Source of the DNA: Neoroseomonas marina
GTDB lineage: Bacteria > Pseudomonadota > Alphaproteobacteria > Acetobacterales > Acetobacteraceae
Direction of reading: 5' to 3'
Length of the DNA stretch: 64,000 bases
Assembly: GCF_012927745.1 (NCBI RefSeq)
Contig: NZ_JABBKX010000002.1
Location: 186,001-250,000 of the forward strand
Positions 8,053 to 15,905 of this stretch are shown here, in pieces (position 1 is the stretch's first letter; every line of letters starts with the position of its first letter). A program made the translations under genes and the position numbers. Below the pieces are notes generated by a model, which saw nothing but the letters and a program-made list of their open reading frames with translations, searched no databases and was not told where the DNA came from.

Positions 8053-9603
8053 ATGACCGACCGCATCGAACGTGCCGTCACGGCGCTGGCGCGCGACTAT
8101 CCCGGGCCCGGCGGGGCCGTGGCGGTGGTCCGCGCGGGCGAGGTGCTGGTGCGCCATGCCTGGGGCTACGCCAATGCGGAGCGGCGGATTCCCTTCACGC
8201 CGCGGACGCTGTTCCGCATGTGCTCCATCACCAAGCAGTTCACCTGCGCGGTGCTGCTGGATGCCTTCGCGGATCCCTCGGTGCTCGATGGCGATGTGCG
8301 CGCGCGGCTGCCGCTGCTCGCGGAACCGGCGCCGGGCGTGCTGCACCTTTGCCACAACCAGTCGGGGCTGCGGGACTACTGGGCGGTGGCGATGCTGCAT
8401 GGATCGCCGGTCGAGGCACCGTTCGGGGATGCGGAATCGGCGGCGGTGATCGGCGGCACGCGCAGCCTGCAGTTCTCGCCGGGCACGCGGTATTCCTACG
8501 TGAACCAGAACTTCCGCCTGCTGTCGGACATCCTCGAGGCGCGGACGGGCCGGAGCTTCGCGGAGCTGCTGCGCGCGCGGGTCTTCGATCGCGCGGGGAT
8601 GGGGAGTGCCTTCCTCGCGGCGGATGCGCGCGCCATGCCGGACGGGACCGAGGGCTATGAGGGCAATGTCGCGAGCGGCTTCCGCGCCGCGGTGAACCGC
8701 ATCCTGTGGACCGGCGATGCGGGGCTCGGCGCCTCGCTGGACGACATGATCGGCTGGGAACGGCACATCGATGCGACGCGGGAGGACGAGACGTCGCTCC
8801 ATGCGCGGCTGACGCGGCCCGCGCGCTTCGCCGATGGCGCGCCGGCGCCCTATGCCTTCGGGCTGCGCAGCGCGACCGAGTTCAGGCGCACCGTCATCGG
8901 TCATGGCGGCGCCCTGCGCGGGTGGCGCAGCCATCGCTTCTACGTGCCGGAGGAACGCGTCTCGGTGGTGGTGATGTTCAACCACCTGTCGGACGCGCAT
9001 GGCGCGGCGCTGGATGTGCTGGCGGCGGTGCTCGGTGTCGAGCGGCCGGCGGCGCCGGCGGACCGGCCCGTGCCGGACTGGGCCGGCGCCTGGGTGGAGC
9101 CGGAGACGGGCCTGTCGGCGCGGATCGACGGTCTCGGCGGGGGACGGATCCGGCTGCGCTACGGGCATTCGGCGGAACGGCTGGACCTGCGGGCGGATGG
9201 CAGTGCCGGGAATGCCGGCACGGTGCTGCGCATGACCGTCGACGGGCTGCGCATGGAACGGCCCGCCGAGAACCAGACGGCGCTGCTGGAACGGCGCGGC
9301 GGCGCGCCACGGCCCGACATCGCCGGGCGGTATCGCTGCGAGGAACTCGACGCCGTGCTGACGGTCGAGGATGCGGGCGGCGTGCTCTACGGCGCCTTCT
9401 CGGGCTTCCTCGGGCAGGGGCGGATGGAAGTGCTGGAACCGATCGCCGAGGACCTCTGGGCCCTGCCCTGCCCGCGCGCGCTGGACCACACGCCGCCGGG
9501 AGACTGGACGCTGTCGGTCCAGCGGAATGCGGATGGGCGCGTCGACGAGATCCTGCTCGGCTGCTGGCTGGCGCGGCGGCTGCGCTACGAGCGCGCCGCG
9601 TGA
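8053..9603 (+). CDS. D-aminopeptidase-like serine hydrolase (penicillin-binding protein fold)
   Basis: 516 residues, close to the Ochrobactrum D-aminopeptidase DAP in length and design. SxxK is Ser58-Ile-Thr-Lys61, YxN is Tyr149-Val-Asn151, and the third motif is His284-Gly-Gly. These sit 3-4 positions before the published DAP residues (S62, K65, Y153, H287). Two C-terminal beta-barrel-like domains follow the catalytic domain, as in DAP. No signal peptide, so cytoplasmic. The family releases N-terminal D-residues from peptides or amides. Coupled to the preceding alpha/beta hydrolase. Confidence 0.85.
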   Translation: MTDRIERAVTALARDYPGPGGAVAVVRAGEVLVRHAWGYANAERRIPFTPRTLFRMCSITKQFTCAVLLDAFADPSVLDGDVRARLPLLAEPAPGVLHLCHNQSGLRDYWAVAMLHGSPVEAPFGDAESAAVIGGTRSLQFSPGTRYSYVNQNFRLLSDILEARTGRSFAELLRARVFDRAGMGSAFLAADARAMPDGTEGYEGNVASGFRAAVNRILWTGDAGLGASLDDMIGWERHIDATREDETSLHARLTRPARFADGAPAPYAFGLRSATEFRRTVIGHGGALRGWRSHRFYVPEERVSVVVMFNHLSDAHGAALDVLAAVLGVERPAAPADRPVPDWAGAWVEPETGLSARIDGLGGGRIRLRYGHSAERLDLRADGSAGNAGTVLRMTVDGLRMERPAENQTALLERRGGAPRPDIAGRYRCEELDAVLTVEDAGGVLYGAFSGFLGQGRMEVLEPIAEDLWALPCPRALDHTPPGDWTLSVQRNADGRVDEILLGCWLARRLRYERAA

Positions 9604-9622
9604 CCCGTGCCGTGGGCGGGAC

Positions 9623-9636
9623 TTGACGCCGATCAA
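9623..9636 (+). promoter_or_regulatory. FNR/FixK-type box
   Basis: TTGACGCCGATCAA fits TTGAY-N4-RTCAA, the FNR/FnrL/FixK dyad. A TAGTCT at 9658-9663 would place a start near 9670, centring the dyad near -41.5, the class II activation position. It precedes a universal stress protein / Lon-like protease operon. Oxygen-responsive control is an inference. Confidence 0.7.
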
Positions 9637-9697
9637 TCCAGGGGCGCCCCATGCCGCTAGTCTCGGATGGGACGGAACGAGGTCGGAGGACGACGCG

Positions 9698-10543
9698 ATG
9701 GCGCTGAAGGACATCCTGGTGCATCTCGACGAGACCGCGGCATCGCCGGCGCGGCTGCGTCTGGCGGTCGAACTGGCGCGGCGGAACGGGGCGCATCTGG
9801 TCGGCCTCTTCGTGGTGGACGTGATGCTGCCGGTGCTCGCGGCCTCCGATGCGTCCAGCGGCGCCGTGCTGGCGGAGATGATCGACCGCATGCGCAACGA
9901 CGCGCTGGGCGAAGCGGCGAAGGTCGAAGCCACCTTCAACGAGACCATCCGGCGCGAGGGGCTGTCCGGCGAATGGCGGCTCGCGGAAGGGTCCGGGGCG
10001 GAACTCGTCCCGCTGCATGCGCGTTATGCGGACCTCACCGTGCTCGGCCAGGCGAGCGCCGACGAAGGGCTGCCGACGGCGGGCGCCGTCCTGTCGGCGA
10101 CGCTGTTCGATAGCGGGCGGCCGGTCCTCGTCGTGCCCTACACCGGCGACTTCACGACCATCGGCACGCGCGTGCTGGTCGGCTGGAACGCAAGCGCGCA
10201 GGCCACACGCGCGGTGAATGACGCGATCCCCGTGATCGCGCCGAACGCGAAGGTCGTCGTCTCCTCGGTCAATCCGCGCCGCGGCATCGATGGCCATGGC
10301 GAGGAGCCGGGCGCGGACATCGCGCGGCACCTGGCGCGGCATGGGCTGAAGGTCGAGGTCGAGCACAGCGTCGCACCCGAGGTCGGCGCCGGCGACCTGC
10401 TGCTCAACCGGGCCTCGGAAATCTCCGCCGACCTCATCGTGATGGGCGCCTACGGGCATTCGCGCCTGCGCGAGACCATATTGGGGGGCGTGACGCGGAC
10501 GCTGATGAAGCAGATGACCGCGCCGGTGCTGATGGCCCACTGA
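9698..10543 (+). CDS. Universal stress protein, tandem UspA domains
   Basis: 281 residues with two Usp domains. The first starts MALKDILVHLDETAASPARL. The second starts near residue 153 (RVLVGWNASAQATRAV) and ends with ADLIVMGAYGHSRLRETILGGVTRTLMKQ, which contains the G-2x-G-9x-G(S/T) nucleotide-binding pattern. The first domain has lost that signature (VLGQASADEG). First gene of a three-gene unit: 21 bp to the Lon-like gene. The FNR-type dyad lies 62 bp upstream of the ATG, so induction at low oxygen is plausible. Confidence 0.9.
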   Translation: MALKDILVHLDETAASPARLRLAVELARRNGAHLVGLFVVDVMLPVLAASDASSGAVLAEMIDRMRNDALGEAAKVEATFNETIRREGLSGEWRLAEGSGAELVPLHARYADLTVLGQASADEGLPTAGAVLSATLFDSGRPVLVVPYTGDFTTIGTRVLVGWNASAQATRAVNDAIPVIAPNAKVVVSSVNPRRGIDGHGEEPGADIARHLARHGLKVEVEHSVAPEVGAGDLLLNRASEISADLIVMGAYGHSRLRETILGGVTRTLMKQMTAPVLMAH

Positions 10544-10564
10544 TTTCCGGGCCCGGAGGATGCC

Positions 10565-13048
10565 GTGACCAGGCGACCCGGGACTGCTCGACCTTCCAGC
10601 GCCCGCCGGGATGCGACCCCCGGCGGGGACATGGTGGCCGTGACGACCGCGCCCCTTCCGGTCGAACGGCTCCATCGCGCCGCGGATCTTTCGGCGCTGC
10701 CCTTCGCGACGACGGAAGACCTCGCCCCGCTGCCCGGGCTGCCCGGGCAGGAGCGGGCGCGGGAGGCGATCGGCCTCGGCGCCGCGATCGGCGCGCGGGG
10801 CTTCAACATCTTCGCCATCGGCCGGTCCGGCGCCCGCATCGGCGGATCGGTGCGCGCGCTGCTGGAGGAACGTGCGAAGAGCCAGCCGCCGCCGCCCGAC
10901 TGGGTCTATGTCAATTGCTTCGCGGCGTCGCATCGGCCGCACGCGCTGTCCCTGCCCGCCGGGCGCGGCCCGGCGCTGCAGGCCGCCCTCGCCGGCATGA
11001 TCGAGGAACTGCGCGCAGCCCTGCCCGCCATGTTCGAGGGCGAGGACTACCAGCGGCGGCGCAGCGCGATCGAAAGCTCCCTCCATGGCCAGGCGGAGCA
11101 AGCCTTCGCGGCGCTCGCCGAGAAGGCGTCGGCCGAGGGCATGGCGATCGTGCGCACGCCGATGGGCTTCGCCGTCGCGCCGGCCAGGGACGGCAAGGTG
11201 GTGCCGCCCGAGGAATTCTCCACCTGGCCCGAGGCGCAGCAGAAGGAAGCGCGCGGCCATATCGAGCGCATCGAGAAGGAACTCGAACAGACGCTGCGGG
11301 CGATACCGCGCATCGAGAAGCAGCGCCGCGACGCCGTGCGGGCGCTGGACCGCGAGACGGCGAAGTTCGTCATCGACGAGGCGGTGAGCGAGGCCGCCGC
11401 GCCTTTCGTCGACCTGCCCGAGGTGACGGCGCATCTCGAGGCCGTCCGCGCCGACCTCGTGGAGAACGTGCAGCTTTTCGTCGGCGAACCAAGCGAGGGC
11501 GCGGAAGCGTTGCCGCCCGGGCTGCGGGCGGGATCGCCGCTCGACCGCTATGCCGTCAACGTGCTCGTCACGCACAACGGGGCGCCGGCGGGCGCGCCGG
11601 TGGTCGAGGAGCTGCATCCCACGCTCGCCAACCTGGTCGGGCGCATCGAGCACCTGCCGGTGCAGGGCGCGCTGGTGACGAACTTCCGGATGATCCGCGC
11701 CGGCGCGCTGCACCGTGCGAATGGCGGGACCATCGTCATCGACGCGCGCGCGCTGCTGACGGAACCCTTCTCGTGGGAAGCGCTGAAGCGCACGCTGACG
11801 CGGGGCGAGATCGTCATCGAGGATCCCGCGCGCTTCATGGGTCTCGCCCAGACCGTTTCGCTCGAGCCCGACCCGATCCCCTTCGATGCCAAGGTCGTGC
11901 TGGTGGGCGAGCGGATGCTCTACTACATGCTCGCCGCCTATGACCCGGACCTTGCGCGCCACTTCAAGATCGTCGCGGATTTCGACGACGAAGCGGTGCG
12001 CAGCCCGGAGAGCGAGGCGATGCTGGCGCGGCTCATCGCGACACTGGCCCAGGAGGGTGGCGCACGGCCGCTGTCGCGCGATGCGGTGGCGCGCGCGATC
12101 GAGCACGCGGCGCGGCTCGCCGGCGATTCCGAGCGGCTGACGCTGCTGGTGGAGGATCTGCGCGACCTCGTCATCGAGGCTGCGCACTGGGCCGGGGCGG
12201 CCGGGCGCGCGGTGACGGAGCGCGAGGACGTCGAGCGCGCGATCGCCGAACAGCGGCGCCGGCTCGAGCGGCCGGTGCTGCTGACGCGCGAGTCCATCCT
12301 ACGCGGCGTGGCGCTGATCGACACCGCCGGCGAACGGGTCGGGCAGGTGAATGGGCTGAGCGTGCTCGACCTCGGCGGCCTCGCCTTCGGCCGGCCGACC
12401 CGCATCACCGCGCGGGTGCGGCCGGGCAGCGGACGGATCGTCGACATCGAGCGGGAGGTGGAGCTCGGCGGGCCGATCCATTCCAAGGGGGTGATGATCC
12501 TCTCGGGCTTCCTCGCCGGGCGCTACGCGCAGAAAGGCGGGATGTCGTTGCAGGCGAGCCTGGTCTTCGAGCAGTCCTATGGCGGCGTTGAGGGGGACAG
12601 CGCCTCCGCGGCCGAGTTGCTGACGCTGCTCTCGGCGCTGTCGGGGCTGCCGATGCGCCAGGATTTCGCCATCACCGGATCGGTGAACCAGCATGGCGAC
12701 ATCCAGCCGATCGGCGGCGTGAACGAGAAGATCGAGGGCTTCTTCGAGATCTGCGCCGCGCGCGGGCTGACCGGGACGCAGGGCGTGATCATCCCCGCGT
12801 CGAACGTGCAGCATCTGATGCTGCGCGCGGATGTCGTGCAGGCCTGCGCCGCGGGGCGCTTCGCCGTGCATGCCGTCGGCGGCATCGATGAGGCGGCGCG
12901 GCTGCTGATGGGCCGCGAGCCGGGCGAGCGCGGTGCGGATGGACGCTTCCCCTATGGCAGCATCAACGGGCGCGTCGAAGCCACCTTGGCCCGCTTCGCC
13001 GCCATCCGCCGCGCCAGGACGGGCCGGGGCACGAAGGAGGAGGAATGA
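10565..13048 (+). CDS. Lon-like ATP-dependent protease family protein (LonB-type, COG1067)
   Basis: 827 residues from a GTG with SD GGAGGA four nt upstream; ATG 10631 is the alternative. The N-terminal half is AAA-like, but the Walker A position reads FAIGRSGARIGGS, without the GKS/GKT needed for normal ATP binding. A coiled insertion rich in Glu/Arg (about residues 150-265) precedes ANGGTIVIDARALL (Walker B region). The C-terminal S16 protease domain is intact: Ser679 in GDSASAAEL and Lys722 in GGVNEKIEG, 43 residues apart as in E. coli Lon. Sandwiched between two Usp genes, overlapping the second by 4 bp. Confidence 0.88.
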   Translation: MTRRPGTARPSSARRDATPGGDMVAVTTAPLPVERLHRAADLSALPFATTEDLAPLPGLPGQERAREAIGLGAAIGARGFNIFAIGRSGARIGGSVRALLEERAKSQPPPPDWVYVNCFAASHRPHALSLPAGRGPALQAALAGMIEELRAALPAMFEGEDYQRRRSAIESSLHGQAEQAFAALAEKASAEGMAIVRTPMGFAVAPARDGKVVPPEEFSTWPEAQQKEARGHIERIEKELEQTLRAIPRIEKQRRDAVRALDRETAKFVIDEAVSEAAAPFVDLPEVTAHLEAVRADLVENVQLFVGEPSEGAEALPPGLRAGSPLDRYAVNVLVTHNGAPAGAPVVEELHPTLANLVGRIEHLPVQGALVTNFRMIRAGALHRANGGTIVIDARALLTEPFSWEALKRTLTRGEIVIEDPARFMGLAQTVSLEPDPIPFDAKVVLVGERMLYYMLAAYDPDLARHFKIVADFDDEAVRSPESEAMLARLIATLAQEGGARPLSRDAVARAIEHAARLAGDSERLTLLVEDLRDLVIEAAHWAGAAGRAVTEREDVERAIAEQRRRLERPVLLTRESILRGVALIDTAGERVGQVNGLSVLDLGGLAFGRPTRITARVRPGSGRIVDIEREVELGGPIHSKGVMILSGFLAGRYAQKGGMSLQASLVFEQSYGGVEGDSASAAELLTLLSALSGLPMRQDFAITGSVNQHGDIQPIGGVNEKIEGFFEICAARGLTGTQGVIIPASNVQHLMLRADVVQACAAGRFAVHAVGGIDEAARLLMGREPGERGADGRFPYGSINGRVEATLARFAAIRRARTGRGTKEEE

Positions 13049-13836
13049 GCGCGCCTCCGCCGCGACATCGGATCCTGCTGGAGCTCGGCCTGGCTGGCGA
13101 TGCGGCGGGCATCGAGGCGGCGGCGCTGCTGGCGCAGCATCTGGGACACGAGCTGCTCGGCGTCTTCGTCGAGGACGAGGCGTTGCTGGCGCTCGCCGGC
13201 CATGGCTTCGCGCGGGAGTTGCGCCTGCCCGATCATGGCTGGCGGCCGATCGCGGCGGCGGATGTCGCCGCGGGGCTGGAGGCCGCCGCCACCAGGCTGC
13301 GGCGGCGGCTCGAGGCGGAATGCGCGCGGCTCGGCGTGCCGGCGGGCTTCGAGGTGATGCGCGGGGAGGTCGGCGTCTGCGTCGCGGGGCTGTGCGGCGT
13401 CGCCGACATCCTGGTGATCGGCGCGCCGGAAAGCGCGGCCGGGCGGGCCTTCGGCGGCTTCCGGCGGGGCTGGCGCGCAGCGCTGGGGTCCGAGGCCGGG
13501 GTGCTGCTGGTGCCGCCGCGCCTGGCACGCCGGCATGGGCCGGTGGTGGGCCTCGCGACGGATGCCGAGGCGGAGGCGATGGCGCGACGGATTGCCGCGG
13601 CGGCGGGGGAGCGGCTGGTGCTGCTCGAACCGCCGGGCGTGCCGCACCCGGCGGGGCGCGAGGCCGGGGTGACGCGGCGGCGCCTGCGCGCGCTGACCGG
13701 TGCCGCCATCCTGGAAGCCTTGGGCGGCATCGCGGAGAGCCTGCTGGTGCTGCCGCGCGCGGCGGTGGCGGCGCAGGACGAGGAAGCGGCGCCGCGGCTC
13801 GCCGTGCTGCGGCGGGTGCCGGTGCTGGTGCGCTGA
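13045..13836 (+). CDS. Divergent universal stress-like protein
   Basis: 263 residues. The first half has a Usp-like layout (HRILLELGLAGDAAGIEAAALLAQHLGHELLGVFVED, later VADILVIGAPESAAGRAF), with an ATP-binding signature that is not recognisable. The second half is weakly Usp-like (GPVVGLATDAEAEAMARRI). ATG overlaps the protease stop (ATGA). Likely co-produced with the protease; a regulatory or adaptor role is only an inference. Confidence 0.65.
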   Translation: MSAPPPRHRILLELGLAGDAAGIEAAALLAQHLGHELLGVFVEDEALLALAGHGFARELRLPDHGWRPIAAADVAAGLEAAATRLRRRLEAECARLGVPAGFEVMRGEVGVCVAGLCGVADILVIGAPESAAGRAFGGFRRGWRAALGSEAGVLLVPPRLARRHGPVVGLATDAEAEAMARRIAAAAGERLVLLEPPGVPHPAGREAGVTRRRLRALTGAAILEALGGIAESLLVLPRAAVAAQDEEAAPRLAVLRRVPVLVR

Positions 13837-13841
13837 CGTGG

Positions 13842-14774
13842 TCAGCCCGGCTGGGCGCGCCAGGCCTGCATGATCTCGCTGCCCGTCGCGGACCAGACGG
13901 CCCCGCGCGCGAGGATGGCGTCGAGCATCGCACCGAAGGCGCGGATCCGGTGCGGCTGGCCCATCAGCCAGGGCGTGACCGAGACCGTCAGGATGCGGCC
14001 TGAGCCCGTCGCCTTTGCCTCGGCGTCGAGGGCGGCATGGGCGGCGAGGACGGCGTTCACGAAATCCTCGGTCGCCATGTTCTGCTGGTGCAGCATGCGC
14101 TGGTCCGCGAGGTCCTGCGGCAGCGGCATGGCGGTCAGCGTGCCGGCCTCGGTCGCGAAGGCATAGGGCATGTCGTCGTTCAGCCAGCCGCTGGTCCAGG
14201 CGTAGCCGGCGCCGGCGACGATGTCCGGCGTGCGGTGGGATTCCGAATGGGCGGGGGAATGCCAGCCCTGCACGGCATCGCCGAAGCGGCCGCGCAGCAG
14301 GGAGGTGGCGAGCGCGACCCAGGCGCGTTCGTCCGCTTCCGCGACGCCGCCGTGATGCAGGTGCGCCATGTCGAGGCCCGCGCAGGCGGGCTCCCACCCG
14401 GCCTTGGCGATGTCGTCCATCAGCACCGGATATTCGCGCGCCAGCATGGCGCTGATCAGCGCCGTGCCCTTCACGCCGCGCGATCCCATCGCCTGCATCA
14501 GGCGGTAGATGCCGATGCGGCTGCCGTAGTCGCGCTGGGTGAAATCCCAGAAGGAGGGATAGGGCCGTTCCATGCCGCCCGGCGCGGTGAAGGGCTTGAG
14601 CGGCATGTCCATCGGGAAATGCCCGGCATGCACCGCGACCCAGAGCGCGATGCGCGCCCCGCCTGGCCATTGCACCGGGCTGGTGCGCGGCAGGATGCGG
14701 TAGGGGTAGCGCGCATGGTCCATGCCCCGCCGGCGATGCGGGTAGACGAAATAGTCTTCGGGGAGGCCGATCAC
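13842..14774 (-). CDS. Polysaccharide deacetylase-fold protein, probably non-catalytic paralogue
   Basis: 310 residues from a GTG that overlaps the upstream gene's stop (GTGA). Same fold as the next gene and as 24419-25303: WPGGARIALWVAV near residue 37, TQRDYGSRIGIYRL, then GQPHRIRAF near the C-terminus. In the two relatives the last block reads HPYLIGQPHR or HPYITGVPHR; here it is TPWLMGQPHR, so the His is lost. This suggests a partner subunit or altered chemistry. The family includes the cofactor-independent allantoinase PuuE as well as chitin/peptidoglycan deacetylases. Confidence 0.75.
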   Translation of the reverse strand: MIGLPEDYFVYPHRRRGMDHARYPYRILPRTSPVQWPGGARIALWVAVHAGHFPMDMPLKPFTAPGGMERPYPSFWDFTQRDYGSRIGIYRLMQAMGSRGVKGTALISAMLAREYPVLMDDIAKAGWEPACAGLDMAHLHHGGVAEADERAWVALATSLLRGRFGDAVQGWHSPAHSESHRTPDIVAGAGYAWTSGWLNDDMPYAFATEAGTLTAMPLPQDLADQRMLHQQNMATEDFVNAVLAAHAALDAEAKATGSGRILTVSVTPWLMGQPHRIRAFGAMLDAILARGAVWSATGSEIMQAWRAQPG

Positions 14775-15688
14775 GGCGTGCCCTCCGCGATCCAGGCGTC
14801 ATGGGCGGCGAGGTGGTGGTCGATGTAGTGCCGCGCGATCTCGCGCCCCGTCGCCAGCCAGACCTTGTCGTGGCCGGTGACGTGGCGCAGCACCTCCTCC
14901 AGCGCGGCGATGCGGTGGGGCTGACCGATCAGATAGGGGTGGATGGGCAGGCACATCACCGTGCCGGAGTCCGCGCCTTCCTCGTACAGCAGGTCGAACT
15001 GCGCCTTGCAGATGGCGGCGTAGCGGTCGGGCGGCGTGTTGCGCATGACGAAGAGCGGGACGTCGTTCACTTCCAGCGAATAGGGGATCGAGACGAGGCG
15101 CTGCCCGCCGCGGGTGCGGATCGGCGTCGGCTGGTCGTCGTGCAGCAGGTCCAGCGTGTAGAGGATGCCTTCCTCGGCGAGGATGTGCTGCGTCGTCTCG
15201 TCGTTGGAGATCGCCGGCGTCAGCCAGCCGTCCATCGACTGGCCGGAGGCGCGCAGGATGGTCTCGCGGTTCTCGCGGATCACGGCGCGCTGCTGCTCCT
15301 CGGTCATGCCGTAGAAGTAGCGGGTGTTGTAGGTGCCGTGGCTGAACAGCTCCCAGCCCAGTTCGCAGCAGCGTTCGACGATCTCGGGGTAGTGGTCGCA
15401 GACCGCGACGTTGAGGGAGACGGAGCCACGCACGCCGTGCCGCGCCATGACGTCCGCCATGCGCCAGAAGCCCGCGCGGTTGCCGTAGTCGCGCCAGGAA
15501 TAGCCCGCGACGTCGGGCACCGGCCGCGGCCAGGGCATGCGCCGCGCATTGGGCGGCGGGTCGTATTCGTAATGCTCGATGTTCGGGGCCACCCAGAAGG
15601 CGATGCGCGCGCCGTTCGGCCAGGTGATGCGCGGCCGTCGGCGCCAGGGCATGAAGTCGTAGTGGCCGGGGGTCTTGAGCATCGGCAT
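14771..15688 (-). CDS. Polysaccharide deacetylase family protein (PuuE/allantoinase-like branch)
   Basis: 305 residues. NodB-like fold: WPNGARIAFWVAPNIEHYEYD, YSWRDYGNRAGFWRMADVMARHGVRGSVSLNVAVCDHYPEI, WELFSHGTYNTRYFYGM, and MCLPIHPYLIGQPHRIAALEEVL. No signal peptide, which argues against cell-wall deacetylation and for a cytoplasmic ring-opening or amide hydrolase as in PuuE. Substrate unknown. Start at ATG 15688 behind GGGAAG; the frame is open 17 codons further up. Translationally coupled to the His-lacking paralogue downstream. Confidence 0.82.
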   Translation of the reverse strand: MPMLKTPGHYDFMPWRRRPRITWPNGARIAFWVAPNIEHYEYDPPPNARRMPWPRPVPDVAGYSWRDYGNRAGFWRMADVMARHGVRGSVSLNVAVCDHYPEIVERCCELGWELFSHGTYNTRYFYGMTEEQQRAVIRENRETILRASGQSMDGWLTPAISNDETTQHILAEEGILYTLDLLHDDQPTPIRTRGGQRLVSIPYSLEVNDVPLFVMRNTPPDRYAAICKAQFDLLYEEGADSGTVMCLPIHPYLIGQPHRIAALEEVLRHVTGHDKVWLATGREIARHYIDHHLAAHDAWIAEGTP

Positions 15689-15905
15689 CCGCTTCCCGCG
15701 TGACGGGTGGAAGGTTCCATGGCTTCGCGCAGGCGACAAGGTGGGCGCCCCGGCCGCCGTCCGCGGGTTGCGGCCGCCGCCATGCTGTGAATGATGGGGC
15801 GCGAGAGGCGGATCACCTTCTCGTTGGCGGCTGGCCGGACCGGCGCGCGCGCCTTAGGAGAAGGTGCCGGACAAGGGGCGCCGCCCCACCGAACAGGGGA
15901 TGTCG

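Noticed and set aside
8978..12187. Open frame of over 1000 codons on the minus strand
   Set aside because: Lies opposite the D-aminopeptidase, Usp and Lon-like genes and has His/Arg/Asp-rich shadow composition.
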